25,180 nucleotides of DNA from Eggerthella sp. CAG:368 (lineage in GTDB: Bacteria; Actinomycetota; Coriobacteriia; Coriobacteriales; Eggerthellaceae). The notes beneath the pieces were generated by a model. That model saw only the letters and a program-made list of their open reading frames with translations, searched no databases and was not told the DNA's origin. This document shows, one piece after another, positions 8,225-16,741 of this stretch. Made by a program: the position numbers and the translations under genes. The stretch spans positions 68,972 to 94,151 of the forward strand of contig FR895488.1 of the NCBI GenBank assembly GCA_000434775.1, written 5' to 3'. The stretch's first letter is position 1; each line of letters begins with the position of its first letter.

Positions 8225-8258
8225 CAAAATCCCTTCTGTGCATGCAGGAGGGATTTTG
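8225..8258 (+). terminator. Terminator hairpin after asd
   Basis: CAAAATCCCTTCTG (8225-8238) pairs with CAGGAGGGATTTTG (8245-8258), a 14-bp stem with one wobble pair and a 6-base loop. The T-rich 3' arm is followed by TCTCT rather than a clean T run. It begins 37 bases after the asd stop. Confidence 0.65.
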
Positions 8259-8263
8259 TCTCT

Positions 8264-8303
8264 AAAAAAAACACACCCAAACTCTGTGGGAGCTCGGGTG
8301 TGT
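8264..8303 (-). terminator. Rho-independent terminator after ppk1 (minus strand)
   Basis: Read on the minus strand, ACACACCC (8303-8296) pairs with GGGTGTGT (8278-8271), and a run of Ts (As at 8264-8270 on the plus strand) follows. It begins 27 bases beyond the ppk1 stop codon. With the asd hairpin it forms the boundary between two convergent genes. Confidence 0.8.
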
Positions 8304-8330
8304 ACAATCGTATCAGGGTTTTGAAATGGC

Positions 8331-11057
8331 TTAGAAGTGACCTGTGAATAGGAATTTTAAGCGTTTGAAGAAGCCGGGTTTCTTTTCCTTTTTTTCAACT
8401 AGCTGGATAGCATCTTGTGAAGGTGTTTCTTGAGCAGGAAGAACCTCAGCTACAACATGTTGATTTGTGGGCACGGGTTCTGGTGCAGAGACAACTGCTT
8501 TCTCTACCGCTGAAGCACTTGGTGCAGTTTTTGATTGTACTTCTTGAGTGTTCGTTACAGGTTTTTCGATTTCAGAAACGGTTGACTCCTTATTGGAGGC
8601 TAAGCTAGATTCCTTTTTTGCTGTTACTTCGGTTTCTTCTACTGTGATTAGTTGTTCAGGTTCGGTTGCTGTTTTAATGGATGGTTCAGAGATAGCAGCT
8701 TTTGTTAGTATAGCTTCAACTTGAACGGGAGTAGCAACAGAGGCAGCGTAGCGAAGTGTTTCAGTATCACGCAAGCGCTGAGCCTGAGCAACGGCGGAAC
8801 GCTTTCTGTTTTCCTCTTCGCGTTTTTCGATAGAGTCCTTATAGTCCTTTTTAGCTTTTTTAATGAGATATTCTTGTGAATCGAATGAATCAATTACGCC
8901 CGCCTTGTTTACTTCTGCAAAGTATTCAAGGGGAGTGAATTCAAGGTTGCTCTGAAGCTTTCTAAGTTTAGTTGTGTCAGAAAGGGAGATGTCCAGATAT
9001 TCAAGAATTTGTTGTCGTAGTGCATCTTCAGTTATTGGCCATGCAATTTCGATACGCTTATCCATATTGCGTGTCATAAGGTCGGCACTCGCAAGATAGA
9101 GTTCCATTTCGTCATGGGGACCAAAACCATAGATGCGACTATGTTCAAGAAGGCGACCGACAATAGAAACAACTTCAACATTGTCAGTGTAGCCTTCAAC
9201 GCCAGGAACAATACAAGAAATGCCGCGGACAAACAGCGTGGTATGAACACCAGCCTGTGACGACTCAGCAATCTTATCAATAATCTCTTTGTCGGTTATT
9301 GAGTTGGTCTTAAAAAGAACTCCGTTGGGCAATCCCTTTTTGGCAAGTTCGATTTGCTCATCAATTTTCTTAAGGATTAAAGGTTTAATTTGCAAGGGAG
9401 CAACCGAGATGTTCTGGTAATTATTCGAGGTGTTTTCTAGACTCATATTGCGGAAGAATTCCGCAGCATCTTTACCAATACCTTCGTTGGTAGTGATAAA
9501 GGAGAAGTCAGTGTAGAGCTTCGAGGTTTTTTCATTGTAGTTGCCAGTGCCAAGCTGAGTAATATGCTGAATGCCTTGTTCGCTATGGCGGGTAATGGTG
9601 CAGATCTTTGAATGAACTTTGAAGTCATGGAAACCGTAAATTACATGAGCTCCAGCCTGTTCGAAGCGCTGTGACCATTCGATATTATTTGATTCATCGA
9701 AGCGTGCGCGCAGTTCAAAAAGCGCTGTAACTTCTTTTCCGTTTTCGGCTGCAGCAAGAAGCGCCTCTGCTAAATGTGATTGGCTCGCAAGGCGATACAG
9801 GGTGATTTTTATTGACAAAACAGAAGGGTCATTGGCTGCTTCTCTGAGTAGCTGGACAAATGGATCCATACTTTCATAAGGATAGGAAAGTAAAACATCT
9901 TGTTCACATATTTGCTCAATGATAGAGCGGTTTTTATCTAGGCATGCGGGCCATTGAGGTGTGAAGGGTTTACTGGTAACCCTTTTCGCTACCTCTTCAT
10001 CAATCATCCCGCCTAAAGCCCATGCATAGCCCATGTCAAGAGGAACCTTGGTCACATATACCTGATGTGGTTCAAGATTGAGACGTTTAAGCAGGAATTT
10101 TTCAGTTACGGCAGAAAGGGGGGTGTCGGTTTCAAGGCGAACAGGGGCAAGGCGTGCGCGTTTCTTAAGAATGCGCTTCATGTGTTCGCGATAGTCATAG
10201 TCTATTTCATCTACACCATCGTTTGCATCGATATCAGCATTTCGAGTAACGCAGATGACGCTTGCTCGTTTGGTGACATACATTGAAAAGACTTCTTCGA
10301 CCAACAGCTTTAAAGCGTTTTCAAGCAAAATAAACTGCAATCCTTCACCTGGAAGAACGATAATGCGTTCTGCTTGGCGAGGAAGAGGAATAAGACCGAA
10401 GGTGGCATCGTTTGCTCCTACGTTCTTTTCTTTCTTTTTGCTCTTAGAGGAAGACTCGTTTGGTGTGTGCTCTTCATCAAGACGGAGTAGAACATACAAG
10501 GAGCCGTTTTCTAAATGCGGGAAGGGGTGTCGCGCGTTAATGATTTGCGGAGAAAGAAAAGGGGAAACTTTATCATGCAAGTAAGTGCGCAGGTATGATT
10601 CTTGTTCCTCGTTTAAATCTTTTGGTTGGAGCTGGCGAATGCCTTCTTTGGCAAGTTGTTCTTGAATTCGTTCAAAAATTCGCTCTTGTTCAGGATAGAG
10701 CTCGTGGCAATGCTCATGGATGGCTTTGATTTGTTCGTCAGGGGTCATGAGTGTTTTGTTTTCACGAAGTTCTTTCTTAACCAATGAAAGATCGGTCAAA
10801 CTGCCAACACGAACCATGAAGAACTCTTGTAAGTTACTTGAGAAAATAGAGACAAAGGTTAAACGTTCAAGTAAGGGAACATTATGGTCTTCGCCTTGAT
10901 CCAGAACTCTTTTATTAAATGTCAACCAGGAAAGTTCGCGGTTTTGCATATACGGAAGAACTTTTTTTGAGGATGATTTACTGCCGCTGTTGTTCTTCTC
11001 TTTTTTGGATTCACCTGAACCAGATTCGGTTTCTTCTGATATCTTCTTTGCTTCCAT
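8331..11057 (-). CDS. ppk1: Polyphosphate kinase 1 with long C-terminal extension
   Basis: Reversibly transfers the ATP gamma-phosphate onto inorganic polyphosphate. The core has the N-terminal NRELSWLTFNKRVL (39-52), the phospholipase D-like catalytic part with the phospho-acceptor histidine region YGFHDFKVHSKI (474-485, H482), QLGTGNYNEKT, and the second conserved histidine in LEHSRIYGF (H639). The core ends near residue 715. About 190 extra residues follow: a charged helix (KKAKKDYKDSIEKREEENRK), then a low-complexity E/S/T/A/V-rich stretch, ending in a basic-aromatic peptide KKPGFFKRLKFLFTGHF. At 908 residues it is far longer than the ~690-residue E. coli enzyme. There is also a Ser/Lys-rich N-terminus and a Lys-rich insert near 200-212. 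AAAGGGG nine bases upstream supports the start. ppx lies upstream on the same strand. Confidence 0.93.
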   Translation of the reverse strand: MEAKKISEETESGSGESKKEKNNSGSKSSSKKVLPYMQNRELSWLTFNKRVLDQGEDHNVPLLERLTFVSIFSSNLQEFFMVRVGSLTDLSLVKKELRENKTLMTPDEQIKAIHEHCHELYPEQERIFERIQEQLAKEGIRQLQPKDLNEEQESYLRTYLHDKVSPFLSPQIINARHPFPHLENGSLYVLLRLDEEHTPNESSSKSKKKEKNVGANDATFGLIPLPRQAERIIVLPGEGLQFILLENALKLLVEEVFSMYVTKRASVICVTRNADIDANDGVDEIDYDYREHMKRILKKRARLAPVRLETDTPLSAVTEKFLLKRLNLEPHQVYVTKVPLDMGYAWALGGMIDEEVAKRVTSKPFTPQWPACLDKNRSIIEQICEQDVLLSYPYESMDPFVQLLREAANDPSVLSIKITLYRLASQSHLAEALLAAAENGKEVTALFELRARFDESNNIEWSQRFEQAGAHVIYGFHDFKVHSKICTITRHSEQGIQHITQLGTGNYNEKTSKLYTDFSFITTNEGIGKDAAEFFRNMSLENTSNNYQNISVAPLQIKPLILKKIDEQIELAKKGLPNGVLFKTNSITDKEIIDKIAESSQAGVHTTLFVRGISCIVPGVEGYTDNVEVVSIVGRLLEHSRIYGFGPHDEMELYLASADLMTRNMDKRIEIAWPITEDALRQQILEYLDISLSDTTKLRKLQSNLEFTPLEYFAEVNKAGVIDSFDSQEYLIKKAKKDYKDSIEKREEENRKRSAVAQAQRLRDTETLRYAASVATPVQVEAILTKAAISEPSIKTATEPEQLITVEETEVTAKKESSLASNKESTVSEIEKPVTNTQEVQSKTAPSASAVEKAVVSAPEPVPTNQHVVAEVLPAQETPSQDAIQLVEKKEKKPGFFKRLKFLFTGHF

Positions 11058-11132
11058 TCGAAGTAATCCCCTTTATAACTACTGTATGTTATCAGCTTCT
11101 AGAAACATCCAGAGTGATAATCCCCTTATGAC

Positions 11133-11138
11133 ATTATA
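11133..11138 (-). promoter_or_regulatory. Candidate -10 box of ppk1
   Basis: On the minus strand this is a perfect TATAAT, about 75 bases upstream of the ppk1 start codon in the 135-base gap after ppx. I see no good -35 hexamer at 16-18 bases. The segment TAATCCCCTT (plus strand) occurs twice in this leader, at 11064 and at 11118; the first copy contains the ribosome binding site. A promoter here would let ppk1 be expressed separately from ppx. Confidence 0.4.
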
Positions 11139-11192
11139 AGGTTTTGTAAGTAAAAACGGCTGATTGTTGCCATTCTTTATGTTGTGTAAATC

Positions 11193-12113
11193 CTACTTAA
11201 GAATTCTGTCTACGAGATAGCCTTCTCTAATTCCTGATTTGCAAACGGTGAGACGTTTTGCGCGTGTAATAGCGAATATCTCGCGGATGATAATGCATCC
11301 AGGAATAAAGGTATGGATGCGATCGGGAATAGTTTGTAGAGCCTTATGCAGAAAAGTATCAGGATAGGTTTTGTACTGGTCGAGAATTTTATCGAGATGT
11401 TCGGGAAATAAATAAACCGTTCGTTCTCCTTCATTACATACATCTCCGTAAACTTTAGCAGCGGAACGTATTGAGCCGCCGATGCCGAAGAGCTCGTCTT
11501 GTTTTGGAAGGTCGAAATTGCTTTCGCGAAGGCAATCAATAAAACTCAATCGAATAGCGTTAATTTCTGCCTGTGTGGGAACGATTCCGCAAACGTTTGA
11601 AGAGTAGGAAGAAAGGGAACCTTGTGGAATACTTACACTTGTCTGACTTTCTTCCTCGTGAATAATAGTGAGTTCCGTTGAGCCACCACCTATATCTACC
11701 AGTATTCCTTCATCAAGGTGTCTGTCGAGGTTAGCTCCTATGAAACCAAGATGTGCTTCATCCCATGTAGAAAGGATAGTTACGGGAATATTGCATCCTT
11801 CAGAAATTGCCTGTGCAGCATCTTTTGAATTTGAACAGTTTCGAATTACTGCGGTGGCAAAAACATGGATTTCTTCACAGTCAAAATGCGATGCTCTACG
11901 AAGATGAGCATTGATGGTATTGATTGCTTTCTTGATTCCTTTCTTTGTTATTGCTCCTTCCTTAACAAACGAGGCAAGGCCTGCCATGATTTTGTAGTTA
12001 AGAAGTATTTGTATTTCTTTGCGTGTTATACCGTTCTTTTTTTCTGAAGGAGTTTCGTAAATGCAGAGACGAATGGTATTAGAGCCGAGATCAATAATTC
12101 CGTAACGTGGCAC
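11193..12113 (-). CDS. ppx: Exopolyphosphatase / Ppx-GppA phosphatase
   Basis: Hydrolyses terminal phosphate from polyphosphate or pppGpp; family members act on either. An ASKHA-fold phosphatase with YGIIDLGSNTIRL at the N-terminus, FATAVIRN, the WDEAHLGFIG segment, DIGGGSTELT (second phosphate loop) and GIGGSIRSAAKVYGD. At ~306 residues it is the short, two-domain type. I prefer the GTG at 12113 because AGGAGG (minus strand, 12123-12118) lies four bases before it and it puts the IDLGSNT motif at residue 7, as in relatives. The frame stays open to an ATG at 12140, which has no ribosome site. It lies immediately upstream of ppk1, so synthesis and hydrolysis of polyphosphate are encoded together. 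Start confidence is moderate; identity is firm. Confidence 0.88.
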   Translation of the reverse strand: MPRYGIIDLGSNTIRLCIYETPSEKKNGITRKEIQILLNYKIMAGLASFVKEGAITKKGIKKAINTINAHLRRASHFDCEEIHVFATAVIRNCSNSKDAAQAISEGCNIPVTILSTWDEAHLGFIGANLDRHLDEGILVDIGGGSTELTIIHEEESQTSVSIPQGSLSSYSSNVCGIVPTQAEINAIRLSFIDCLRESNFDLPKQDELFGIGGSIRSAAKVYGDVCNEGERTVYLFPEHLDKILDQYKTYPDTFLHKALQTIPDRIHTFIPGCIIIREIFAITRAKRLTVCKSGIREGYLVDRILK

Positions 12114-12226
12114 GATTCCTCCTGAGTGACGCATAAACAATTGTGTCTATCTGCTTCCATAAGCACGTTGTTGTAGGGTTTTGAGTTATAGAATGCCCTA
12201 GTAGATAATCTGACATAACATTTAAC

Positions 12227-12232
12227 TATACT
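12227..12232 (+). promoter_or_regulatory. Possible -10 box for the PPK2 gene
   Basis: TATACT lies in the divergent region between ppx and the PPK2 gene. No good -35 is visible. If used, transcription would begin around 12239, giving a leader of roughly 90 bases to the preferred start at 12328, or a nearly leaderless start at the ATG at 12244. Confidence 0.3.
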
Positions 12233-12327
12233 CTCAGTAGAAAATGTGGAGTAGAGTTAAAGAAGATACATTATTTAACATCTCTGGTATGGATTTGTCG
12301 TGCTATCCAGAGCAGAGCGGGGGGATT

Positions 12328-14031
12328 ATGCTCGAATCTATCGATATGACTGAACCAAAAATGTCAAAGGAAGAGTATCGGAGCGAATATGATTCGCTCA
12401 TTTCGCGTTTAATCGTGCTGCAACAAAAAGCGCGTTCCGAAGAGGTTGGACTTGTTGTTTTGTTTGAAGGATGGAAGGGCGCTGGAAAAGGCAGTAGAAT
12501 TTCTGACCTTGTCTACCATCTTGATGCGCGTGGCACGTCAGTTCATGTAGCTAAGGGGTATGGAACGCAAGAAACCATGCATATTCCTGAGGGACCTTTT
12601 GGAGCGACGGGATTTTTTCCACCTATGCAGCAATTTTGGAAAGCACTGGGTACGCGTGGAAACATGACATTTTTTGATTGCGGATGGTATACCCTTGCAA
12701 CGCAATACATGATTGATCGCGCCATTGCTGCAAAGAAACGCGGTCGTACGCCCGAAAAATATGACCTATTGCGTAGAGTATTGCGCGTGGTTCCTTCTAT
12801 TGAAAGCTTTGAAAGCCAGTTGGTTTCTGATGGCTATGTGATAGTAAAGTTCTTTTTTCATATTTCTGAAGAAACGCAGCGTGAGCGATTGGAAGGGCTT
12901 CATGCTGATCCTACAATGCGTTGGCGTGTTTCGGAAGAAGATCTTAGACAACTTAAATACTATAAAAATACATATGAAATGTATGATGAGCTGCTCAAAA
13001 AGACCAACTTTGGTTCTTCCGAATGGGTTTTGCTCAATGCCAGTGACAAGCGAAAGGTTAATCTTACAGTTGTTCGCACGTTGGTTGAAGTTTTGGAAAA
13101 ACGCCTTGGTTTAAAAAAGAACGCTGCCACGATTGCGGCAGAACAAAAGGCAGAAACTCGTTCGGACACGCTTGTTAAGACCCCTGACTTTAAAGACGAG
13201 CGGTTTCGTTCGGATGAAGAAAATAAAGCGATGATTGAGCGCGCCGAAAAAGAGGCGCAATTTTCTTTGATGCAGGCTCCTGTAAGAAGTCGTTTTCCTA
13301 TTCTTCATAATCGTCCTTCGCTTGAAACCGCTGATCATACCCTCAAACTTGAACATAGCGAATACAAGAAGCTGCTCAAGGAAGAGCAAAATAAACTTTT
13401 TGCTCTTGAACCTCAACTCTACATTAATCGCATTCCCATGATCATTATGTATGAAGGTTGGGATGCGGCTGGTAAGGGGGGTAACATTAAGCGAGTGGCT
13501 CAGGCGCTTGATGCTCGTGCGTATAGTATTTTTCCTTCACCTGCACCTACCAAATACGAATTGGAGCATCCTCATCTATGGCGGTATTGGACTCGCTTGC
13601 CAAAAGCTGGTCATGTGGGTATTTACGATCGTAGTTGGTATGGTCGTGTTTTAGTTGAGCGTGTCGAGGGCTTTGCGAGTCCTTCTCAGTGGGCTGCGGC
13701 TTATGATGAAATCAACGAATTTGAGTTAGATTTAGTCAATTGGGGTGCAATTCTTATCAAGTTTTGGGTAAATATTTCTCCTGAAGTGCAACTTGAGCGT
13801 TTTATCGCACGTGAAAACAATCCAGATAAAACCTGGAAGATTACCCATGATGATTGGCGCAATCGCGACAAAACGCCTCAGTATCGAGCAGCAATAGAAG
13901 ATATGTTCCGTTTAACTTCTACCGAACATGCTCCTTGGACGCTTTTGGAAAGCGACGATAAGTATTATGCACGCGTAAAGGCACTGCGAATTATTAATGC
14001 AGCTCTTGAAAAGCGCCTTAAAGAGTTTTAG
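12328..14031 (+). CDS. Two-domain PPK2: polyphosphate:AMP phosphotransferase type
   Basis: Uses polyphosphate as phosphate donor for a nucleotide; two-domain (class II) PPK2 enzymes characteristically phosphorylate AMP to ADP. Two homologous P-loop kinase domains lie in tandem. The first has FEGWKGAGKGS (48-55 for the Walker A core) and FFDCGWYT where the catalytic DRSWYGR should be, so it is probably degenerate. The second has YEGWDAAGKGG (377-384 for the core), SPAPTKYELEHPHLWRYW and intact YDRSWYGRVLVERVEG. The frame is open from an ATG at 12244, but that has no ribosome site. The ATG at 12328 is preceded by AGCGGGGGGATT and gives the expected short N-terminus (567 residues). The gene is divergent from ppx-ppk1, completing a polyphosphate block. 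The substrate is inferred from domain architecture. Confidence 0.87.
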   Translation: MLESIDMTEPKMSKEEYRSEYDSLISRLIVLQQKARSEEVGLVVLFEGWKGAGKGSRISDLVYHLDARGTSVHVAKGYGTQETMHIPEGPFGATGFFPPMQQFWKALGTRGNMTFFDCGWYTLATQYMIDRAIAAKKRGRTPEKYDLLRRVLRVVPSIESFESQLVSDGYVIVKFFFHISEETQRERLEGLHADPTMRWRVSEEDLRQLKYYKNTYEMYDELLKKTNFGSSEWVLLNASDKRKVNLTVVRTLVEVLEKRLGLKKNAATIAAEQKAETRSDTLVKTPDFKDERFRSDEENKAMIERAEKEAQFSLMQAPVRSRFPILHNRPSLETADHTLKLEHSEYKKLLKEEQNKLFALEPQLYINRIPMIIMYEGWDAAGKGGNIKRVAQALDARAYSIFPSPAPTKYELEHPHLWRYWTRLPKAGHVGIYDRSWYGRVLVERVEGFASPSQWAAAYDEINEFELDLVNWGAILIKFWVNISPEVQLERFIARENNPDKTWKITHDDWRNRDKTPQYRAAIEDMFRLTSTEHAPWTLLESDDKYYARVKALRIINAALEKRLKEF

Positions 14032-14135
14032 GGTTTTAATGTTTACGGCTGCTTTGGCAGTATAGATAGTGCTTTTGATACGCTACGCTAAGCGTTGTCT
14101 TTTATATCAGGACAGGTTGAAGGGTTTGCCTCTAC

Positions 14136-15194
14136 ATGAAAAAGAAGTCTAATCAAGTTCGTGGTGCTCATGCACGCGTCGAGGATCCTTCTGAGAGGCA
14201 ACCTCGCTCTTATCAAGGCTCTCAGCGTGTTCCGCAACGGTCCTTTACCGCGCAGAGAAATACGTATTCTCAAGGAGCGTTTCGAAATGTCCCGCAATCT
14301 GGTCAATTTAACACAGCGGCTTTTGACAGCATTCCTTCCAAAAAGAACAAATCCAAAGCATGGAAAGTCGTCTTTGTTATAGCCGTAGTTGTGCTTATTT
14401 GTTCTGTGGTAGCTCTTGGGGCTATTGTGTATCAATATTGGGCACAGCAGAAAGCATATTCTGATTTAGAAACCCATGTATCGCTCTCAGATAATTCCAA
14501 TGTTTCATTGGCTGATTTGTCCGTTGACTGGGATGCTTTGGAAAACATTAATCCAGATGTAGTTGCGTGGATTTATATTCCTGGTACGCCAGTGAATTAT
14601 CCTGTAGTTAAAGGTAATGATAACGAGGAATATCTTCATAAGGCCTTTGATGGTTCAACGGGCTGGCTCGCTTCTGCGGGAACAGTTTTTCTTGACGTGA
14701 ATAACCAAGCAGACTTAAGTGATCGAAATAATGCCTTGTATGGACATAATATGAATGATGGTTCAATGTTCGCTGCATTAGCTCAATGGGAAAACGAAGA
14801 TGAGTTTAATGCTCATCGCGATATATATCTTTTAACTCCTAAGGGAAACTATCGTTTGAAATCGTTTGCTGTAGTGGCAACAACGGGTTCTGATGCCATT
14901 GTTCAAACAGGCTTTGGAACAGAGGCTGACTACTTCAATTACATCCAAGATAAATTCAACAGGAGCGTTGTTGAACAAAAGGGCACTATTTTAAGTGCCT
15001 CGGATATTAAACAGTCGCTTTTACTTTCAACGTGTGAATATACCAAAACTGATGGTCGTGCTGTAATTTTTGCAGCAGTTGTTGAAACCACGGTTACGAA
15101 TGATCCTTACGTTTCTTCAACGACCGAAGGAGCTACAGGTATAAATCAAGAAGAATTGTCGATAGTGGCAGAACAGTATAGGGAGGCTGCATGA
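14136..15194 (+). CDS. Class B sortase
   Basis: Membrane-anchored cysteine transpeptidase that joins sorting-signal proteins to the cell wall or polymerises them. Layout: a cytoplasmic N-terminus of ~75 residues rich in Q, R and S, one membrane helix at about 77-99, then the extracellular sortase fold. Class B traits are NPDVVAWIYIPGTPVNYPVV (139-158) and YLHKAFDG. The catalytic triad is H204 in YGHNMNDGSMF, C300 in LLSTCEY and R308 in DGRAVI. The long charged cytoplasmic tail is unusual for the class. GAAGGG (14119-14124) precedes the start. The stop overlaps the purF start as ATGA. No substrate with an LPXTG-like signal is encoded in this window, so the target is unknown. Confidence 0.9.
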   Translation: MKKKSNQVRGAHARVEDPSERQPRSYQGSQRVPQRSFTAQRNTYSQGAFRNVPQSGQFNTAAFDSIPSKKNKSKAWKVVFVIAVVVLICSVVALGAIVYQYWAQQKAYSDLETHVSLSDNSNVSLADLSVDWDALENINPDVVAWIYIPGTPVNYPVVKGNDNEEYLHKAFDGSTGWLASAGTVFLDVNNQADLSDRNNALYGHNMNDGSMFAALAQWENEDEFNAHRDIYLLTPKGNYRLKSFAVVATTGSDAIVQTGFGTEADYFNYIQDKFNRSVVEQKGTILSASDIKQSLLLSTCEYTKTDGRAVIFAAVVETTVTNDPYVSSTTEGATGINQEELSIVAEQYREAA

Positions 15195-16639
15195 TTTCCT
15201 CTGCGTTTTATCAGGATACCTTTGACACTCTTGAAGAGGAGTGTGGGGTTTTTGGGGTATATGCCCCCAATGATGATGTAGCTCGCTTGACTTGTTTTGG
15301 TCTCCAGGCGCTTCAGCATCGTGGACAAGAATCAGCTGGTATCGCAGTTGGTGACGGTGAAACTGTTTTAGCGTTTAAAGATTTAGGTTTGGTAACTCAG
15401 GTTTTTGATGAGGCGTCTCTTTCTGCTCTTAAAGGCCATGTGGCTATTGGTCATGTTCGTTATTCAACAAGTGGTGGGGTTGAATCGTGGGAAGCAGCAC
15501 AACCTCATATCTCTGCCATTGATGAAGTGTTAATTGCCTTGGCTCACAATGGCACACTCGTTAATACCAACTCACTCCGTGCTCAGCTGGTTGATTATGG
15601 TGTAACACTCCGTGCAGGTACTGACTCTGAAGCTGCGGCAAAGATTATTGGCGAAGTTACTAGTTCAACACATTCCTTGCGTGATGGCATTCGTAAGGCA
15701 ATGAAAATGATGCGCGGCGCATACGCTATGGTGCTTTCAAGCCCTGATTCGCTGTATGCATTTCGCGACCCTAATGGAATTCGTCCGCTTGTTCTGGGTA
15801 AGCTACCTGATAATCGTGGTTGGGTTGTTTCTTCGGAAACGTGTGGTCTTGATATTGTTGGTGCTGAATACGTTCGGGAAGTCGCCCCAGGAGAAATTAT
15901 CCGAATTAACTCTGAGGGAATTTCCTCACAAATTGCAGTGGAGCCTGAACGGCGTGCAAGCTGCTTGTTTGAATATGTGTATTTTGCTCGACCCGATTCG
16001 GTAATGGATGGAATTAGCGTATATCAATCTCGTCGTTCGATGGGCAGGATTCTTGCGCAAGAAGCACCTGTTGAGGCCGATTTAGTTTTAGGTGTACCTG
16101 ATTCTGGTCTACCATCTGCTATGGGTTATGCCATCGAAAGTGGCATTCCGTATAGCGATGGCATTGTGAAGAACCGCTATGTTGGGCGGACTTTCATTGA
16201 GCCCACTAACGAAATGCGCCAGATGGGAATTCGTGTAAAGCTTAACCCTCTTTCTTCTGTGATATCAGGTAAACGGTTGATTGTTATTGATGATTCTGTT
16301 GTTCGTGGCAACACATCAAAGAAGCTCGTTGACATGCTCAAGAGTGCCGGTGCAAAAGAAGTCCATCTTCGCATTGTTTCCCCTGAAGTTCGCTGGCCGT
16401 GTTTTTATGGTATTGATACCGATACGCAAGACCAGCTCATTGCGGCAAATATGACCAATGAGGAAATGTGTGACTTCATTGGTTGTGATTCGTTGGCTTT
16501 CATTTCTGTTCAAGGTTTACACAATGCCGTTTGCAGTGAGCACGAGGGCTTTTGTGATGCGTGTTTCACGGGCAATTATCCTGTAGAAATACCCGATTCC
16601 ATCAAAGCGAAGAGTTTTCTTCCCGAAAATCTTGCATAA
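15191..16639 (+). CDS. purF: Amidophosphoribosyltransferase (PurF), [4Fe-4S] type
   Basis: First committed step of purine synthesis: PRPP plus glutamine gives phosphoribosylamine. The N-terminal nucleophile is C18 in EECGVFGVYAP, implying removal of a 17-residue propeptide. Glutaminase motifs LQHRGQESAGIA (40-52) and AHNGTLVN follow. The PRPP loop is VIDDSVVRGNTSKK (365-378). Four cysteines equivalent to the Bacillus cluster ligands are present: C258, C404 (RWPCFYGID) and C455/C458 (FCDACFTG). This fits the oxygen-sensitive Fe-S class. The start overlaps the sortase stop codon and has GGGAGG four bases before it, so translation may be coupled. Confidence 0.96.
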   Translation: MISSAFYQDTFDTLEEECGVFGVYAPNDDVARLTCFGLQALQHRGQESAGIAVGDGETVLAFKDLGLVTQVFDEASLSALKGHVAIGHVRYSTSGGVESWEAAQPHISAIDEVLIALAHNGTLVNTNSLRAQLVDYGVTLRAGTDSEAAAKIIGEVTSSTHSLRDGIRKAMKMMRGAYAMVLSSPDSLYAFRDPNGIRPLVLGKLPDNRGWVVSSETCGLDIVGAEYVREVAPGEIIRINSEGISSQIAVEPERRASCLFEYVYFARPDSVMDGISVYQSRRSMGRILAQEAPVEADLVLGVPDSGLPSAMGYAIESGIPYSDGIVKNRYVGRTFIEPTNEMRQMGIRVKLNPLSSVISGKRLIVIDDSVVRGNTSKKLVDMLKSAGAKEVHLRIVSPEVRWPCFYGIDTDTQDQLIAANMTNEEMCDFIGCDSLAFISVQGLHNAVCSEHEGFCDACFTGNYPVEIPDSIKAKSFLPENLA

Positions 16640-16741
16640 TACTTCGTGAGGCTCTGTGCACAATTGGTTATTATTTTGTCGTTCGGTTGTACTGCGATTG
16701 AACATTTTTAGTTTTACTGTTGGTTACCATAGGAGAAAAAC

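Noticed and set aside
12244..12327. Longer PPK2 start at the ATG at 12244
   Set aside because: It has no ribosome site and would add 28 residues not expected for the family; the ATG at 12328 has a G-rich site upstream. A leaderless start cannot be fully excluded.
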